Of a stretch of 64,000 nucleotides of DNA, positions 1 through 11,250 are shown piece by piece (positions within the stretch are counted from its first letter, which is position 1; every line of letters begins with the position of its first letter). A program made the translations under genes and the position numbers. This stretch comes from Strongylocentrotus purpuratus (taxonomy: Eukaryota; Echinodermata; Echinoidea; Camarodonta; Strongylocentrotidae), in NCBI RefSeq assembly GCF_000002235.5, contig NW_022145604.1, forward strand, positions 31,279,857-31,343,856. Reading direction: 5' to 3'. Below the pieces are notes generated by a model that had not been told where the DNA came from, ran no database searches, and was given only the letters and a program-made list of their open reading frames with translations.

Positions 1-98
1 GCATATTCTCTAGTCAACGGGCTAAATTTCTCCATTGATGTAGGCATATTAGTGTTGTTTGCAACATATATCATATCAGTGCATATTGAGATATCACA
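1..98 (+). promoter_or_regulatory. End of the TRIM-A 5' leader
   Basis: This stretch aligns with the sequence just upstream of the start codons of TRIM-B, C and D, including the block reading 'atcatatcagtgcatattgagata' in most copies. The conserved leader block that lies 330-700 bp upstream of the other genes would fall outside the window. The region is probably transcribed 5' UTR; no TATA box is evident. Confidence 0.5.
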
Positions 99-1946
99 AT
101 GGCTACTTTGGAAAATAGAATTTCACGCGATTTGCAGTGCCCTGTTTGTCTAGAGCTGCTTAGTGACCCGAAACAATTATCATGTACACATGCGTTCTGT
201 AAGAATTGCCTTAATGATATTCTTGAAAGCTCTTCACAAATTGCTCTAACATGTCCCATCTGTCGAAGCGAAACACCTGTAGAAGATGGTAATGTCTTGA
301 ATCTAAATACTAATGCTCCTCTTCAGTCTCTCATTGATGATGTGAACAATTGTGAGCAAGTTTGTGACGTGTGCGAGTCGGAAGCTGTACATGTTTGTTG
401 TTGTGAGTGTGATAAGAACATGTGTAACAAATGCCTCGAGATTCACAATAAATGGCCGCCTCATGTCAAGCATAGAGTTGTGAGAATAGAAGACGTCAGA
501 GAGGGAAGGGTGGTCCTCGAAAAAGAGGTTTATTGCCAAGAACACAAAGCAGATAAACAAAAACACCTCTGTACTGATGTGTGTATCACCTGTAAGAAGT
601 TCATCTGCATGAGATGTAGGTTGCTGAGTCATGAAAATCAAGGCCACACAGTTCAGAATACTGAGGAATACAATGCTTCTACCGAGATACAAATTGTATC
701 TCTACAATCCCGAGGCGAGGCGAAAGCTACAACCATCAAGAACCACGTGACCTGCATCAAGAAACAGAAGGAACGTGTCACTGATCACATTGCAGTAAAA
801 AAGGCGGAAATCAACAAGACTTATCAAGAATCACTCAAGAAATTAGACGAGAGGAAAGCAGCACTAGAAAATCAATTGGACGCTCAGAAAGTTAAATTAT
901 GTAAGAAATTTGATGAGATGAATGATGTTGATGGGAGGTTAATTTCGAGTATCGAGAGTGCGAGTGCGTTAGCGAGTAATAGCATGAAGGCTCCATTAGA
1001 AGGCGATATCATTGTTATTCGTGATACATTGTCTGGTGAGCTGAAGAATGTACTAGATAGGGATGATCCAGAGAAGAAGCTTGGTACGGAATTAGCTGAC
1101 CTTGCAGAGCAACTGATATTCACACCTAACAATCAATATAATCAGTTGAACATTGGTGAGGTCAGGTTCAAGACGTGTGAGTTGGAATGTGATGTAGAAC
1201 TCTCTAAGAAAGGTCACATGAATGGCATGGCTGCAACAACCGATGGAAGAATGGCAGTGGGATACAGCAAAAAAGGAATTGATATCTTCTCTGCTGATGG
1301 TCAGTTGCAAAAAACAGTCCTCAAGGATGTCGTGATCGATGATGTAGGATACCTGTCTGATGGCCGGTATGTCGACACAGATCCCCTCACACTGTACACA
1401 CGGGAGTATGTGAAGCTGGATCTAATATTTGATACTCTGAGTAAAGATGAAGGTGGGACCCGTAGTCTCACCGTAGACAGTAATGATCTGATCTATGTCG
1501 GCTACTGGAAAGCCAAGAAGATCCAGGTGTTCTCACCAGATGGTGGGAAGGTGATCAGGGAGATACCATGCGATGGGTACATACCTCATCAGATTACTAG
1601 TTATAATGACGTATTAATCATCAGGTATGGTAATACAGCAATGATAATTGACAAAGATGGCATTGTGAAACACAAGGTAGAGAAATCGGGACTAACGGCA
1701 TACGCTGCTGTAACACAGAATAATTCAATCCTAATCGCCTGGGTCAATCATGATGATGGGTTGGTTAGTATAGATGAGTACACCAGCGAGCTCAAACACG
1801 TTCAGACTCTCATCTCTGATCACAAGATTGAGAAGTCTGAGAGAAGCTGGTACGTTCTCCGCGAGTTCCGATCAGGGGAGATTGCTTTCTGTACTCCTGA
1901 TAGACTCTATATATTCAAACTAACCATCACACCATGCAGTCCATGA
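99..1946 (+). CDS. TRIM-A: RING/two B-box/coiled-coil/NHL-like E3 ubiquitin ligase
   Basis: The 615-residue protein has a C3HC4 RING with ligands C14, C17, C29, H31, C34, C37, C52 and C55. A first B-box lies at about 89-125. A second lies at 146-183, with C146, H149, C162, C165, C170, C173, H178 and H183. A lysine/glutamate-rich coiled coil spans about 190-300, and a degenerate NHL-type beta-propeller about 350-605. There is no filamin domain, so the order resembles TRIM56 more than TRIM2/3. By family, the RING would recruit an E2 and the propeller would bind targets; an innate-immune role is inference. The frame is uninterrupted in one exon. The start aligns with those of the other copies, although the N-terminus reads MATLENR instead of MSEFERK. 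A small in-frame deletion relative to TRIM-C shortens one propeller loop near residue 425. It looks functional. Confidence 0.93.
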   Translation: MATLENRISRDLQCPVCLELLSDPKQLSCTHAFCKNCLNDILESSSQIALTCPICRSETPVEDGNVLNLNTNAPLQSLIDDVNNCEQVCDVCESEAVHVCCCECDKNMCNKCLEIHNKWPPHVKHRVVRIEDVREGRVVLEKEVYCQEHKADKQKHLCTDVCITCKKFICMRCRLLSHENQGHTVQNTEEYNASTEIQIVSLQSRGEAKATTIKNHVTCIKKQKERVTDHIAVKKAEINKTYQESLKKLDERKAALENQLDAQKVKLCKKFDEMNDVDGRLISSIESASALASNSMKAPLEGDIIVIRDTLSGELKNVLDRDDPEKKLGTELADLAEQLIFTPNNQYNQLNIGEVRFKTCELECDVELSKKGHMNGMAATTDGRMAVGYSKKGIDIFSADGQLQKTVLKDVVIDDVGYLSDGRYVDTDPLTLYTREYVKLDLIFDTLSKDEGGTRSLTVDSNDLIYVGYWKAKKIQVFSPDGGKVIREIPCDGYIPHQITSYNDVLIIRYGNTAMIIDKDGIVKHKVEKSGLTAYAAVTQNNSILIAWVNHDDGLVSIDEYTSELKHVQTLISDHKIEKSERSWYVLREFRSGEIAFCTPDRLYIFKLTITPCSP

Positions 1947-2362
1947 ATGATAACAGTCCCGTTTCAGGCGACTTCACAATTATGCAATGATTTAAAAATG
2001 TATCCTTACGTGATGTATTATGACTCTCAATTACCTTAGGTGATTTGTAGACAAATTCTCCTGAAATTCAAAATGCGTATACTATAAAATGACTTTTGAT
2101 TTAACTAATTTTAAAGGTATGGTCTCAATTCATTTTTTTGTGTCCAGTTTTCTTTAATTATTGTTGTTTAACGCAACAGAACGACATGGTGATCCCTTCC
2201 GATTCACAGATTAGAAGCAAAAACTGTTCATTCTATTACCGAAGAATATGTTTGTGTATGGAAAAAGCCTCTGTCATCTAAAATGAAGCAAAGAAACGGA
2301 GATGCCAGTCATCTGGATTTTAATCATAATGTCAAAAAGTATCTTATTGTATTTATTAATAG
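1947..2362 (+). other. Shared 3' flank of TRIM-A (probable 3' UTR)
   Basis: This noncoding stretch aligns closely with 36934-37345 behind TRIM-C and with 54685-55700 behind TRIM-E once a MITE there is removed. It also aligns weakly with the first 150 bases after TRIM-B. It probably begins with the 3' UTR. I see no clear AATAAA signal close to the stop. Confidence 0.6.
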
Positions 2363-2841
2363 TGTCACGTGAGTGACTTCTTTTAAGTTATTTAAATTGC
2401 TACCTCATCAGAAACCACAGCAGAAAACAATTGTATAAAGGTATAATGAAGTTTTAATCTTCAGCCTACAAATCGTTGCGTCAAAAATCAACAGAACATA
2501 ATCAATTTACTAGAACATAACTTTAGTGCACGGTAGCTTCCATCTCGCGAGTCCCTCACAGCTGACGGTCGCTTGGCCAGTCTCTAGACTGCGTAGAAAT
2601 CCCGTCGACTTGGCAGCTCATCTCTAGGGACTTTTAGATTGAGTGGACGAGAACACGACGAACGCCGACTGATCATGCGTGTCAACGTACTCAACTGCCC
2701 ATGTTGACTATTAGAAATTATTAGAAATAATTAGAAATCTTTTAGATTGCACTCGACGATATACATGCATGCAGGAAGTAACACTATGAACATGACAGAC
2801 AAAGAAAGAGAACAAAATATAAAGCTCCTCATCCTACCCTC

Positions 2842-3132
2842 AACAATAGGCCATTTTCGTAATGTAACCAAATTTAATGCATAGGTCTTTGTGAAGTGCC
2901 TCAATACAAATTATTTCATTCACCTGATAGGAATAATAGTATTTCAATAGTCAGAATGCAACTGCATATATTAAGTGTTGCAAGGTAGGTATAATGTTTG
3001 TCCAACCTGGCAACAACTAATGTATGCAGTTAGGATTCTGTCTATTGAAATACTATTATTCTTATCTGGTGAATGAAATAGTTTGTATTGAGGCACTTCA
3101 CATAGACCTATGCATTAAATTTGGTTACATTA
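2842..3132. repeat. Foldback repeat, arms of about 110 bp
   Basis: The left arm (about 2860-2968) is the near-exact reverse complement of the right arm (about 3022-3132), with a spacer of about 53 bp. The outer end of the left arm (2842-2863) has its complement not next to the right arm but at 4658-4679, beyond the LINE. The right arm was therefore split by that LINE. Confidence 0.8.
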
Positions 3133-4657
3133 GTTGGAAGTATGTTGATGACGTAACTATTGCTGAAGTTATCCATAAAGCAGAGCCAAGTCATCTACAG
3201 TCTCATGTGGATGCGCTATCTGCATGGAGTGAGTTGAATTCAATGAAACCAAAACCTGAAAAATGTAAGGTGATGCATGTAAGTTTCCTGCGTAATGGTC
3301 CACCTTCACCGGTGATTACTATTGGAAATCAAGTTTTGGAGTCTGTAACGTCGCTTCGCCTGCTTGGTGTTATCATTCAGACAAACCTAAAGTGGGATCT
3401 ACTAGTGGAACAGGTCATCAAACGTGCATCCAGACGTTTATATATTCTGTGCAAATTGAAGAGGAATGGAGTTCCAACCAGTGATCTTGTGCTCATATAC
3501 ACAATGTATATCCGACCATTGATGGAATATTGTGCACCAGTGTGGAGCAGTAGCCTGACAACACAGCAGTCAGATAGCATAGAGCGGATACAACGTAGAT
3601 CACTCAGGATGATATCTTACCCTGATCAACAGCACTATGAGGAACTCCTGAGCAGCTTCGACATTCCCTCCCTTGCCAGGCGAAGAAGTAAGTGACTTAC
3701 TTATCAACTTTGCCAAATCAATCCTTGTCTCCTCGCGACACCGTGATTTGCTTCCGGCAGAACGACAGCATCTCTCGCGAGGTGGACTTAGGAATTCTAA
3801 CCACCTACACATTCCTTATGCAAGAACTGAACGATATAGAAAATCAAGTGTCCCCACACTTGTCAAACTGGTCAATGCTCAGTTGTAGATCATCTATAGT
3901 AATATATCATATTTGTTTTCTTCTCTTTTTTAATGATATTGGAGTTATTGTTTTGTTACTTTGTTTAATTCAACTCAAGATCGATCCAAAATTCAAAATT
4001 CCGTGCACATTTTATTGAGTGCTCTTCATTTTTCTTATGAAGTTGTTCTTAAACCACCGTGTATAATTCTGCTGCAATAACATGATTGTAACTCAACTCC
4101 AATTTAAAATTTAATGTGGAAACTCAACAATTATGAGAATTTGTGTATGCTCATGGGCACTATACATCACTTTATATGAAATGCTTTAATGATATATTCT
4201 TAATGTAATAATTATATTCAACATAATTTGACCTTACCTGTCACACAACAGACACACCTGCATGTATAATTTTTCAGTCTATGGATCTCATGTTAACAAT
4301 TGCAATATAATAATTTCCTCTCTCTCTCTCTCTCTCTCCCTCTATATATTATGTATATATATATATATATTTTTTTTTTTTAAATAGCTGTTAAATTTAA
4401 AGATTATTTGTACTTGCAATAACTGGTTCAACATTTATTATCATCCATCTATTATCATTTATTTATATATGTATATAACTTTAGGTATGAGCAATAATTT
4501 TAACTTTATCTTTTATCATTTTTATTGTACATTTATATGATCATTCCTGTTTTTATGCACATTTTATGTAAACATTGCATTATTGGTCCCTGGACTACTG
4601 CATTGTACATTGTATATGTTGATATTAATAAACCGAAATTGAATTGAATTGAATTGA
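3133..4657 (+). mobile_element. 5'-truncated LINE with 6-bp target duplication
   Basis: This is the 3' part of a non-LTR retrotransposon. Just after the 5' end the frame reads YVDD, the catalytic reverse-transcriptase box, followed by the usual thumb and C-terminal region (a 'RPLMEYCAPVWS' segment and 'IERIQRRSLRMI'). The frame shifts once at about 3690-3700 and continues in the next frame to a stop at 3888, ending in an 'ARTERYRKSS' motif. The 3' UTR ends with an A/T-rich stretch and a tail of 'gaatt' repeats. The 6-bp sequence acatta flanks it at 3127-3132 and 4658-4663. The clade is CR1/Jockey/I-like and not resolved. The copy is dead by truncation and frameshift. Confidence 0.82.
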
Positions 4658-4686
4658 ACATTACGAAAATGGCCTATTGCTGTGGA

Positions 4687-4789
4687 AGAACATCCCTTCA
4701 CTGCTTTTATGTAAAAATGTGTAGAACAGGTGAATATGCATGTGACACCTGTTCTACATTTTGTACATAATAACAGGGTAGGGATGTTC
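4687..4789. repeat. Hairpin repeat
   Basis: Two arms of about 45 bp (4687-4732 and 4745-4789) are reverse complements with a few mismatches and a 12-bp loop. The inner core reads 'tgtagaacaggtg' and its complement. It is probably the end of the same foldback family that the LINE interrupted. Confidence 0.65.
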
Positions 4790-4927
4790 CTTTGTCTACC
4801 TGAGGAACTGTATATTTTATGCGCACGCGGCATATACTAGTAACGTAAGTATTTAGGAAAACCAAGGTTGACACCCTCTCGATCGCCGACTGAGACGACG
4901 TGACGCATGCGCAATGTCTTTAAATGA

Positions 4928-5100
4928 CGTCAGTGGCGGATCCAGGGGGGGGGGGGGCCGAGGGGCCCGGGCCCCCCCCCCCCCTTGAGAAAAAAATCAT
5001 GTAAAATCACGTGATTTTTACCTTTTTGGGGGGTTGGGCCCCCCCCCCCCCCCCTGGCGCTCAAGGGGGGGGGGGTGCAAATTGAAAAAATTTTGAGGAT
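4928..5100. repeat. G/C homopolymer-rich repeat with tggcggatcc end
   Basis: The block starts with 'cagtggcggatccagg' and runs through several G and C tracts of 10-14 bases. In its middle is a palindrome around 'aaaatcacgtgatttt' (about 5003-5021). A start of this type is common at the ends of dispersed repeats in marine invertebrates. I cannot name a family. The homopolymers may contain sequencing errors. Confidence 0.4.
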
Positions 5101-5111
5101 AAAAAAAAAAT

Positions 5112-5445
5112 GTGCTCCGGAGGCCCTCTCAAAGCGCTTTACAGATGTATATATTATTACCCCGGTCATAGGATTCAGGCTTACCCGCACACAATGTATG
5201 CACATTCTCCACTCCCTGGGGAGCATTCCAGCCAGGCGTCTTTTTTACAAGCGCACACATGCTAATCTAACCACATTAGCTTTCGCATCCTACCGGGTAC
5301 CCATTTAACACCTGGGTGGAGAGTGGCAAATGTAGATCAATGTCTTGCCAAAGGACATTAGTGCCGCGGTGGGACTTGAACCGCGAACCTTGTGATCCAC
5401 AGTCCGGTGACATATCCACTCGTCCACGACACCTCTACATTATTC
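5112..5445 (-). mobile_element. tRNA-derived SINE
   Basis: On the minus strand the head (5445-5360) is tRNA-like: an A-box-like 'gtggacgagtgg' and a B-box-like 'ggttcaagtcc' flank an anticodon-arm region. The body follows with 'ctttggcaagacattgatct' and a 'cacccaggtg' motif. It ends near 'gtaaagcgctttgag', which resembles the 3' ends of CR1/L2-like LINEs. Related copies lie at 34330-34500, 44580-44860, 61460-61625 and 62020-62245. Confidence 0.75.
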
Positions 5446-5657
5446 TAAAGCAACTTCCCTTTACCCTATCTTTGCCAGGTCCTTAGCGAGCTATTTTTAT
5501 TTATATTAACATTCAATAGCCAACCCAAAAGCATGCATAACAAAAAAAAACATATAATGCAAATGTATGCAATAATGCATCCTACGCTTGGCTACCTCTA
5601 ACTGACCTTTGAGTAGTACATTTCCCTTCTCGTCTGGAACAAATTCCTTTCATGACA

Positions 5658-8400
5658 GATAGCCATCAATATTCTGGTCATAAACACATAATAGATTACA
5701 CATCATGTCATTAATAAGTATTTCATACATATTTCATGTAAATGTATATACACCTTTGGCCATCAATCAATGGCAATGAAAAACTGGACTACCGATGGAA
5801 TTGAATCTAGTCAATTCAAGTAGAACAGGCTGTAACACCTTATTTATCACCTTGTGTATCACGTGAGTTCTCGAAATAAACATTTCGTGACTTCTGATGT
5901 CATAGGGTTTACGGAAATAATCGCGATAAAAACTGTTACCTACCATATCAAAACCTTTCTTTGGTTTTCACCTTCCTGATGTTCGTGTCAAAAATGACTT
6001 TGATATTCCTGGCTCATTTTCCTGATTGAGGTGTCTATGAAAGGGCAAAATATTGACTTTCTAGAAATGTGATTTTCTCTTAGGAAGTCAGATATTGTTC
6101 GCCAAATGACTTTTTGGTTCCTTTTCTTCAAATTATTGTTAATCACTCATGCGTGAAATATGTATCATATGAGTTGCATTAAATGAAAGAAGAGTGTCCA
6201 AGCTTTACAAACATGTGTCATTTATTAATTATAATTGTGATTCAGTTTTGATAAAATATCGATAATTCTTGGTTTTGCTTTTTCTTGGACGCACTGTGTA
6301 TGCTTGTTTTCTTCTGTTGGAAATGGCACTGTTTAAATCAAAACTGTCATATTTAATTATGGCATGCTTATCTCTTCATTTTAATTAAACTTTGTATATA
6401 GAAGCTTACGTTGAACCCGAATACTAGGAAATTTATTGACGGGGTTCGATTATTGTTATTGTGTATTCACCTCGTAATTAGACCATGAAGATGTCATTAA
6501 AGATTATGTTATAGTATGATCAAGATAAATGAAGCCATTGGCCATTTTAGAATGATATTTTGAATTAAGCAAGTCTTCATGAAGCTAGCCCTCGACATGT
6601 CTTTAGCCTCTGTCGGCTCCTCCACTCTGAATTTAGCTATTCATTTTAATTCATTCTCTCACTTATCAGCTTGAGTACCCGTATAATTAAATGTGTATAT
6701 GTTTATAATTTGTATTTCCAAGAATATGCGTGTATTGTTGTTGACTGTTTGTTATAAGTGGAAGTAAACTGGAAGCTGGAAATTTAGATATGTATATAAC
6801 TATGAAGGAATGTTTGATGAAAAAGTAGTCATTATATTTATATACTGATGATATCTAGCTGCATTGTTTGAATTACACACTCATGTAAAAAGATTGAAGC
6901 TATATAATCATTCAACTGTGTGTTTAATACATGTATAGCTGGAGACCATCACTTGATGACCTTGTTAACATGTTACTCTGTCGTCTTTTAAAGTAGGCCT
7001 TATACACGAGGTGAAGTTGATTTTGTTTCCCTATTCTTTGCATCTTTACACATACATATGGGTAGGTTACCATCCCTGTGTTTCTGGGACTCATGTTCTT
7101 TGAGAAATACATTTTCATAGTGTTAATTGAGAAAGTATAAAATCTATACGTCAATGGTTAAGAGACTTTGTTTTGGTTATTCCATGGATAATATTTATTT
7201 CCGAAGTTTGAACAGTACAAGTTTAGTATATATTCTTGATGAATCTCAAAATAAATCATAATTGAGAGAAGCCAAAGGAGAATGATCACCGAGTTATCCC
7301 GAACTCCGAAAGCTTACAAAGTTATTTGAAGAAAATAATGTGTCATCGTTCACCTTAAGCTCAACAAAACCCCAATAATTCGGAGTATATATTTCCTTGA
7401 GTTCTTTTAGATTATAATGTTGAGTTCTGATTAAACGAGTAAGTAATATTGTAAAGGGAAATTAAATTCGCATGTTACGTGAATATTTGATTTAACAAAC
7501 CCTATTTGTAATAAAGCATGACAAAGCACGCGAAGGATACATATAAACACTATAGTGAATCAAATAAGTATGCACATAATTATGGTAGGAAGACTACCAA
7601 TGGAAATTCATATCAAATCCAAATAAATTATGTTGACAATGTGAGATATACTGCCCAGAAGCAAAGAGGGAACATTCAGTATGTAAACATAAAACATAAG
7701 TCGTCATGTATACTGTGAGGTTTTGAATTATCATTATAGAAAATGCTTTGACTAACAGACTACAACTACTGACGATCACATGCATTGTCATGGGTTACTT
7801 GGACTACACACACAATCGTGACCTAAACTCTGTTTTATCTTGTTTATTAGGTATTTTAACAACGATCTCTTAATAGGATATATTCTTACTTTGATATTCT
7901 CTTAATTTGACATACAAAGATTGAGGAAGCTCAAAAATAGTTGTTCGTGTTTATCTTAACTTAGTTTCCCTTTGACATTCTTTAAAAAAAAATACTGTGT
8001 TGTAATATGAAGAACATATGTATAGACAAAAGTATTGCAGCTATTACCTAAAATGATCTGTATGTGTATGAACAGGTAATTGGTGACAAACATATCTGAT
8101 AGGTTCGGTGATTATTTTGGACAAATCGCGAGCTGACCCGTTTCAAATCAATTTCGTGCACAATTCATAAATATGTAGAGGGTATCATAAACATGGATAA
8201 ACAATTATAACGTGTGTATGTATCAGTTTATATTTCGAGGCGTAAATAAATTGTTTTGTTTGAAAAGTTGTGAATCCCAAGGAAGAAATGTTGTCACTCT
8301 TGATGTTAGAATAAAAATATATTAGTAAGAAGCTGCTGCTGTTGATGTAATACGGAAGCTCCCCTACCTCCTCGGTAATACTCATTCATGGTTACAATAA
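5658..8400. other. Shared noncoding flank of unit A
   Basis: No convincing gene. The segment aligns almost end to end with 55715-58640 (unit D/E), with 37345-40460 (unit C) and, more diverged, with 22250-24480 (unit B). Short reading frames here (for example 7518-7718) are not conserved in the other units. It marks the duplicated unit rather than a separate gene. Confidence 0.7.
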
Positions 8401-8497
8401 ACTTGGAAATAAACTAAACTTGAACTTGAAACTTGAAACTTTAAAGATGAGCGAATACAGAACAAGTAATTGCAAGTAATTTCTGTAATAGTGGTGA

Positions 8498-9480
8498 ATG
8501 ATGATTATGCTGGTGATGATGTTGGTGATGATGATAATAATGATTGTGGTGATGTTGATTTTGGCGATGTTGGTGATGATCATGAGGGTTATGATGGTTA
8601 TGATGATGATGAGGAGGAGGAGAAGGATGGTGGTGATGGTGGTGATTGTGGTGATGGTGATGAGGAAGATAATGGTGGTGGTGATGATGATGATGGTGAT
8701 GGTGATGATGTTGGTGATGTTGGTGATGATAATGAAGGTGATGATGGTTATGATGATGATAGTAATGATGATGATGATTATGTTCATGATGATGATGATG
8801 AGGAGGAGGAGGAGGATGGGGGTGATGATGATGATGATGGCGGTGGTGATGATGATGATGATGGTGATGGTGATGATGTTGGTGATGTTGGTGATGATAA
8901 TGCAGGTGATGATGGTTATGATGATGATAGTAATGATGATGATGATGATGTTCATGATGATGATGATGAGGAGGAGGAGAAGGATGGTGGTGATGGTGAT
9001 GAGGAAGATAATGGCGGTGGTGATGATGATGTTGGTGATGGTGATGAGGAGGATAATGGCGTTGGTAATGGTGGCGATGAAGGTGATGATGATGATGCTG
9101 ATGCTGCTGATGATGGTTTTGATAGTGCTGGCAATGACGTTAATGATGATGATGATTATGGGGATGAAAATTATTGTGATGATGATGATCATAACAATGC
9201 TGAAGATGGTGATGGTGATGGTGATTTGGAGGAAGACAAGGATAATGGTGGTGCCGTGTGGTGATGATAATGGTGATGATGGTGGTGATGGTGATGAAGA
9301 GGATAATGGCGTTGATAATGGTGGTGATGAAGGTGATGATGATGCTGATGACGATGCTGATGAAGACAATGATGGTTATGATAGTGCTATTGATAATGAT
9401 GATGATGTTAATGATGATATTGATGAATGATGATTATAATGATGGGGATGGTGGTGATGAGAATGATGATGTAAATGTGA
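8498..9480. repeat. GAT/GGT trinucleotide microsatellite
   Basis: About 1 kb of imperfect GAT, GGT and GAG triplets. It gives long Asp/Gly-, Met/Val- or Ile/Thr-only frames on both strands, which are artefacts. The orthologous tract in unit D/E is 58735-59860. Imperfect 100-200 bp blocks repeat within it, including a motif of GAGGAGGAGGAGAAGG type, which indicates growth by slippage and unequal exchange. Confidence 0.95.
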
Positions 9481-9706
9481 GGATGGTGACGAAGGAGGAT
9501 GATTATGATGAAGGTTTCGGTTGTTTGATTATCACAGAAAATAATTATAATTATGATATTCAAGTCAGAGAAATCTCACTAAAAAGGCAATTTGTAATCG
9601 AACATTTTCATGCAAAAGAACAACAAAAAAGGTCTATTTTCGGAAATGAAAAGGAAAAAAAAAAATTGATGCGAAAAGTCCCGAGAGGAGCAATATTCAA
9701 TGCATT

Positions 9707-10240
9707 TTCTGAATCTTTTAATTGACACATTCACAATTTGGTGTACGTTATATTTTAATAATGGCATTGTATAACTAATTTTTGAAGTCGATTCCAATTT
9801 GTAATTTATATATTTCTGTGTGGTTATCTTATCAACTCAAACGTAATTATGTTAATTCAGGTTTTAAGGGTTTTATCGTTGCCTATCTTCAAAATATTTT
9901 CCCCCCTTTTTCTTTGATTGTTTGGTTGCTCAACATTATTTTTGTCTGTTTATCTGCTACCATTACCATATATCAGTTAAGTAATTTGATGATCCTGACC
10001 CTACTTTCTCTTAGTTTATTTTGGTATTGTATTGATGGAATTGAATTATTTTTGTCATCTTTATTTCGTATTGTACTTGTCATACCTTTCGTTTGGCTCA
10101 CTATTGTATATTTACTTTATTTATAACCGTATTGTATAATTTGTAAACATGAACAGTTTTGGTCCTTGGACCTTTAAATCATGTATATTTATATGTCTTT
10201 TTAAACCGAAATAAATAAATAAATAAATAAATAAATTTTC
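9707..10240 (+). mobile_element. LINE 3'-end insertion
   Basis: Unit D/E runs from the equivalent of 9700 straight to the equivalent of 10240 (about 60062-60080), so this is an insertion in unit A. Its 3' end, 'tccttggacc...aaaccgaaataaataaat', parallels the end of the LINE at 4560-4657 and closes with an (aaat)n tail. Imperfect 'attttc(t/a)tga' copies flank it as a possible target duplication. The reading frame at 9782-10126 is not recognisable as LINE protein and is not called as a gene. Confidence 0.65.
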
Positions 10241-11250
10241 ATGATGCTTTGTCACAAATTTTAGAGTGGGATTGTAAAGAGAGTGTAATGTGATATTACA
10301 CTTTAAGTTTCGTTCTATTCAGGTAAAGAAAAGCCAAGATGATATACCTGCTCATATCCCAGTTGTGAGGACAAACTTGTAATGGCTTCTCACAAAATGG
10401 TTAAGAACAATTCCATACTTCGTTCTCTCACTTTTGCGTCAGGTATGTTTTTCGTGACCCCCTTATTCTAACTGTAAAATATACATTATTTCAAGAATGA
10501 AAACTTAAAACCAGCTAGGAATAACTATTGACATTTATTTTTCTATCACGTTTATTAATCTAATTTGGCGTTTAAATGATACGACTACGAGTGTATAATT
10601 CTGATAAGTATCCAGCGGACTTTCATGTTCAAAATTATCAAAATTCATGTCCAATCTGACGGCCTTGGTAACTGATGTCTTATCCGTGGGGACGAACACG
10701 TCATTTGGAACCTGAAACCTCCTGGTTACGAGACACTACTACTGAACCATGATTCTTCCACAAAATCACATTTACATCGAATAGCCATAATAATATGAGC
10801 TTATAAGTATTAAACGAAACAAATATATAAATTAGTCGAAATAGATCAGGTAAGCATGATCTATTTACCCAAAAGGCTTTCGTCCCTCCCAAGACCAACA
10901 TCCCTTATTATGCCCACCCCCTTTCAGAATAAGTGGACCTACCCGGAAAACAATAGACCTCATTCAATCATGTGACAATATAATTCGCCGAATCATCACA
11001 CGTTGGATATGAGAAACAGACAAATGGCTTCGTGTGATTAGCTCATGAGCTAGATAGTTGGCGATCAGAAAGAAACATGATTAAACACATTTTTATCAGG
11101 CAAAGTTGTGTTAGAACAGGTCACTGTCTTCAGTTCTACCCATCAACCAAACATCGTTGTTTTACTTTGAACGCGTGAATTGGATAAGATTGAGGGCGTT
11201 ATTCAAGTCTAGAACTGTATTAGTAGTCTAATTCATGGATATCAATTTCT
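10241..11250. other. Noncoding flank shared by units A and D/E
   Basis: This aligns closely with 60070-61190. I see no gene. It contains the tRNA-like stretch listed separately. Confidence 0.65.
10704..10762 (-). mobile_element. tRNA-like SINE head fragment
   Basis: On the minus strand an A-box-like 'tggttcagtagtag', a 'gtaaccaggaggt' arm and a B-box-like 'caggttccaaa' follow each other at tRNA spacing. No intact acceptor stem is seen, so it is a SINE relic and not a tRNA gene. The orthologous copy is at about 60505-60563. Confidence 0.4.

Larger units (their letters stand above)
2363..5657. mobile_element. Unit-A-specific 3.3-kb composite insertion
   Basis: Units C and D/E read straight through this site (about 37340 and 55710), so the whole 3295-bp block is an insertion in unit A. 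It begins TGTCA, ends TGACA, and is flanked by 'aatag' and 'gatag', which fits a 5-bp target duplication with one mismatch. Inside are, in order, unrecognised sequence with several 'attagaaat' repeats, a foldback repeat, a 5'-truncated LINE, a hairpin, a G/C-run repeat and a SINE. No transposase frame is visible, so the class of the outer element is not assigned. Confidence 0.6.

Noticed and set aside
303-692. Antisense frames conserved opposite TRIM coding regions (for example 303-692, 18515-18832, 35371-35667)
   Set aside because: Their conservation follows from the sense TRIM coding sequence. No independent signal such as codon bias or a known domain supports them.
5360-5445. Functional tRNA gene
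   Set aside because: The tRNA-like head lacks a paired acceptor stem and is joined to a SINE body also found at other sites in the window.
2363-5657. Retroelement with terminal repeats, because the block begins TG, ends CA and has a near 5-bp duplication
   Set aside because: No long direct repeats at the ends and no gag or pol sequence were seen. The only reverse transcriptase inside belongs to a separately inserted LINE.
8392-9430. Long Asp/Gly-, Met/Val- and Ile/Ser-only reading frames on both strands (also in 58634-59808, 24838-25330, 61520-61780)
   Set aside because: They are translations of triplet microsatellites. Frames are open on both strands for compositional reasons and change between units.
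9782-10126. Hydrophobic 114-codon frame
   Set aside because: It lies inside the inserted LINE-tail block, is absent from the orthologous unit, and has the composition of T-rich noncoding DNA.
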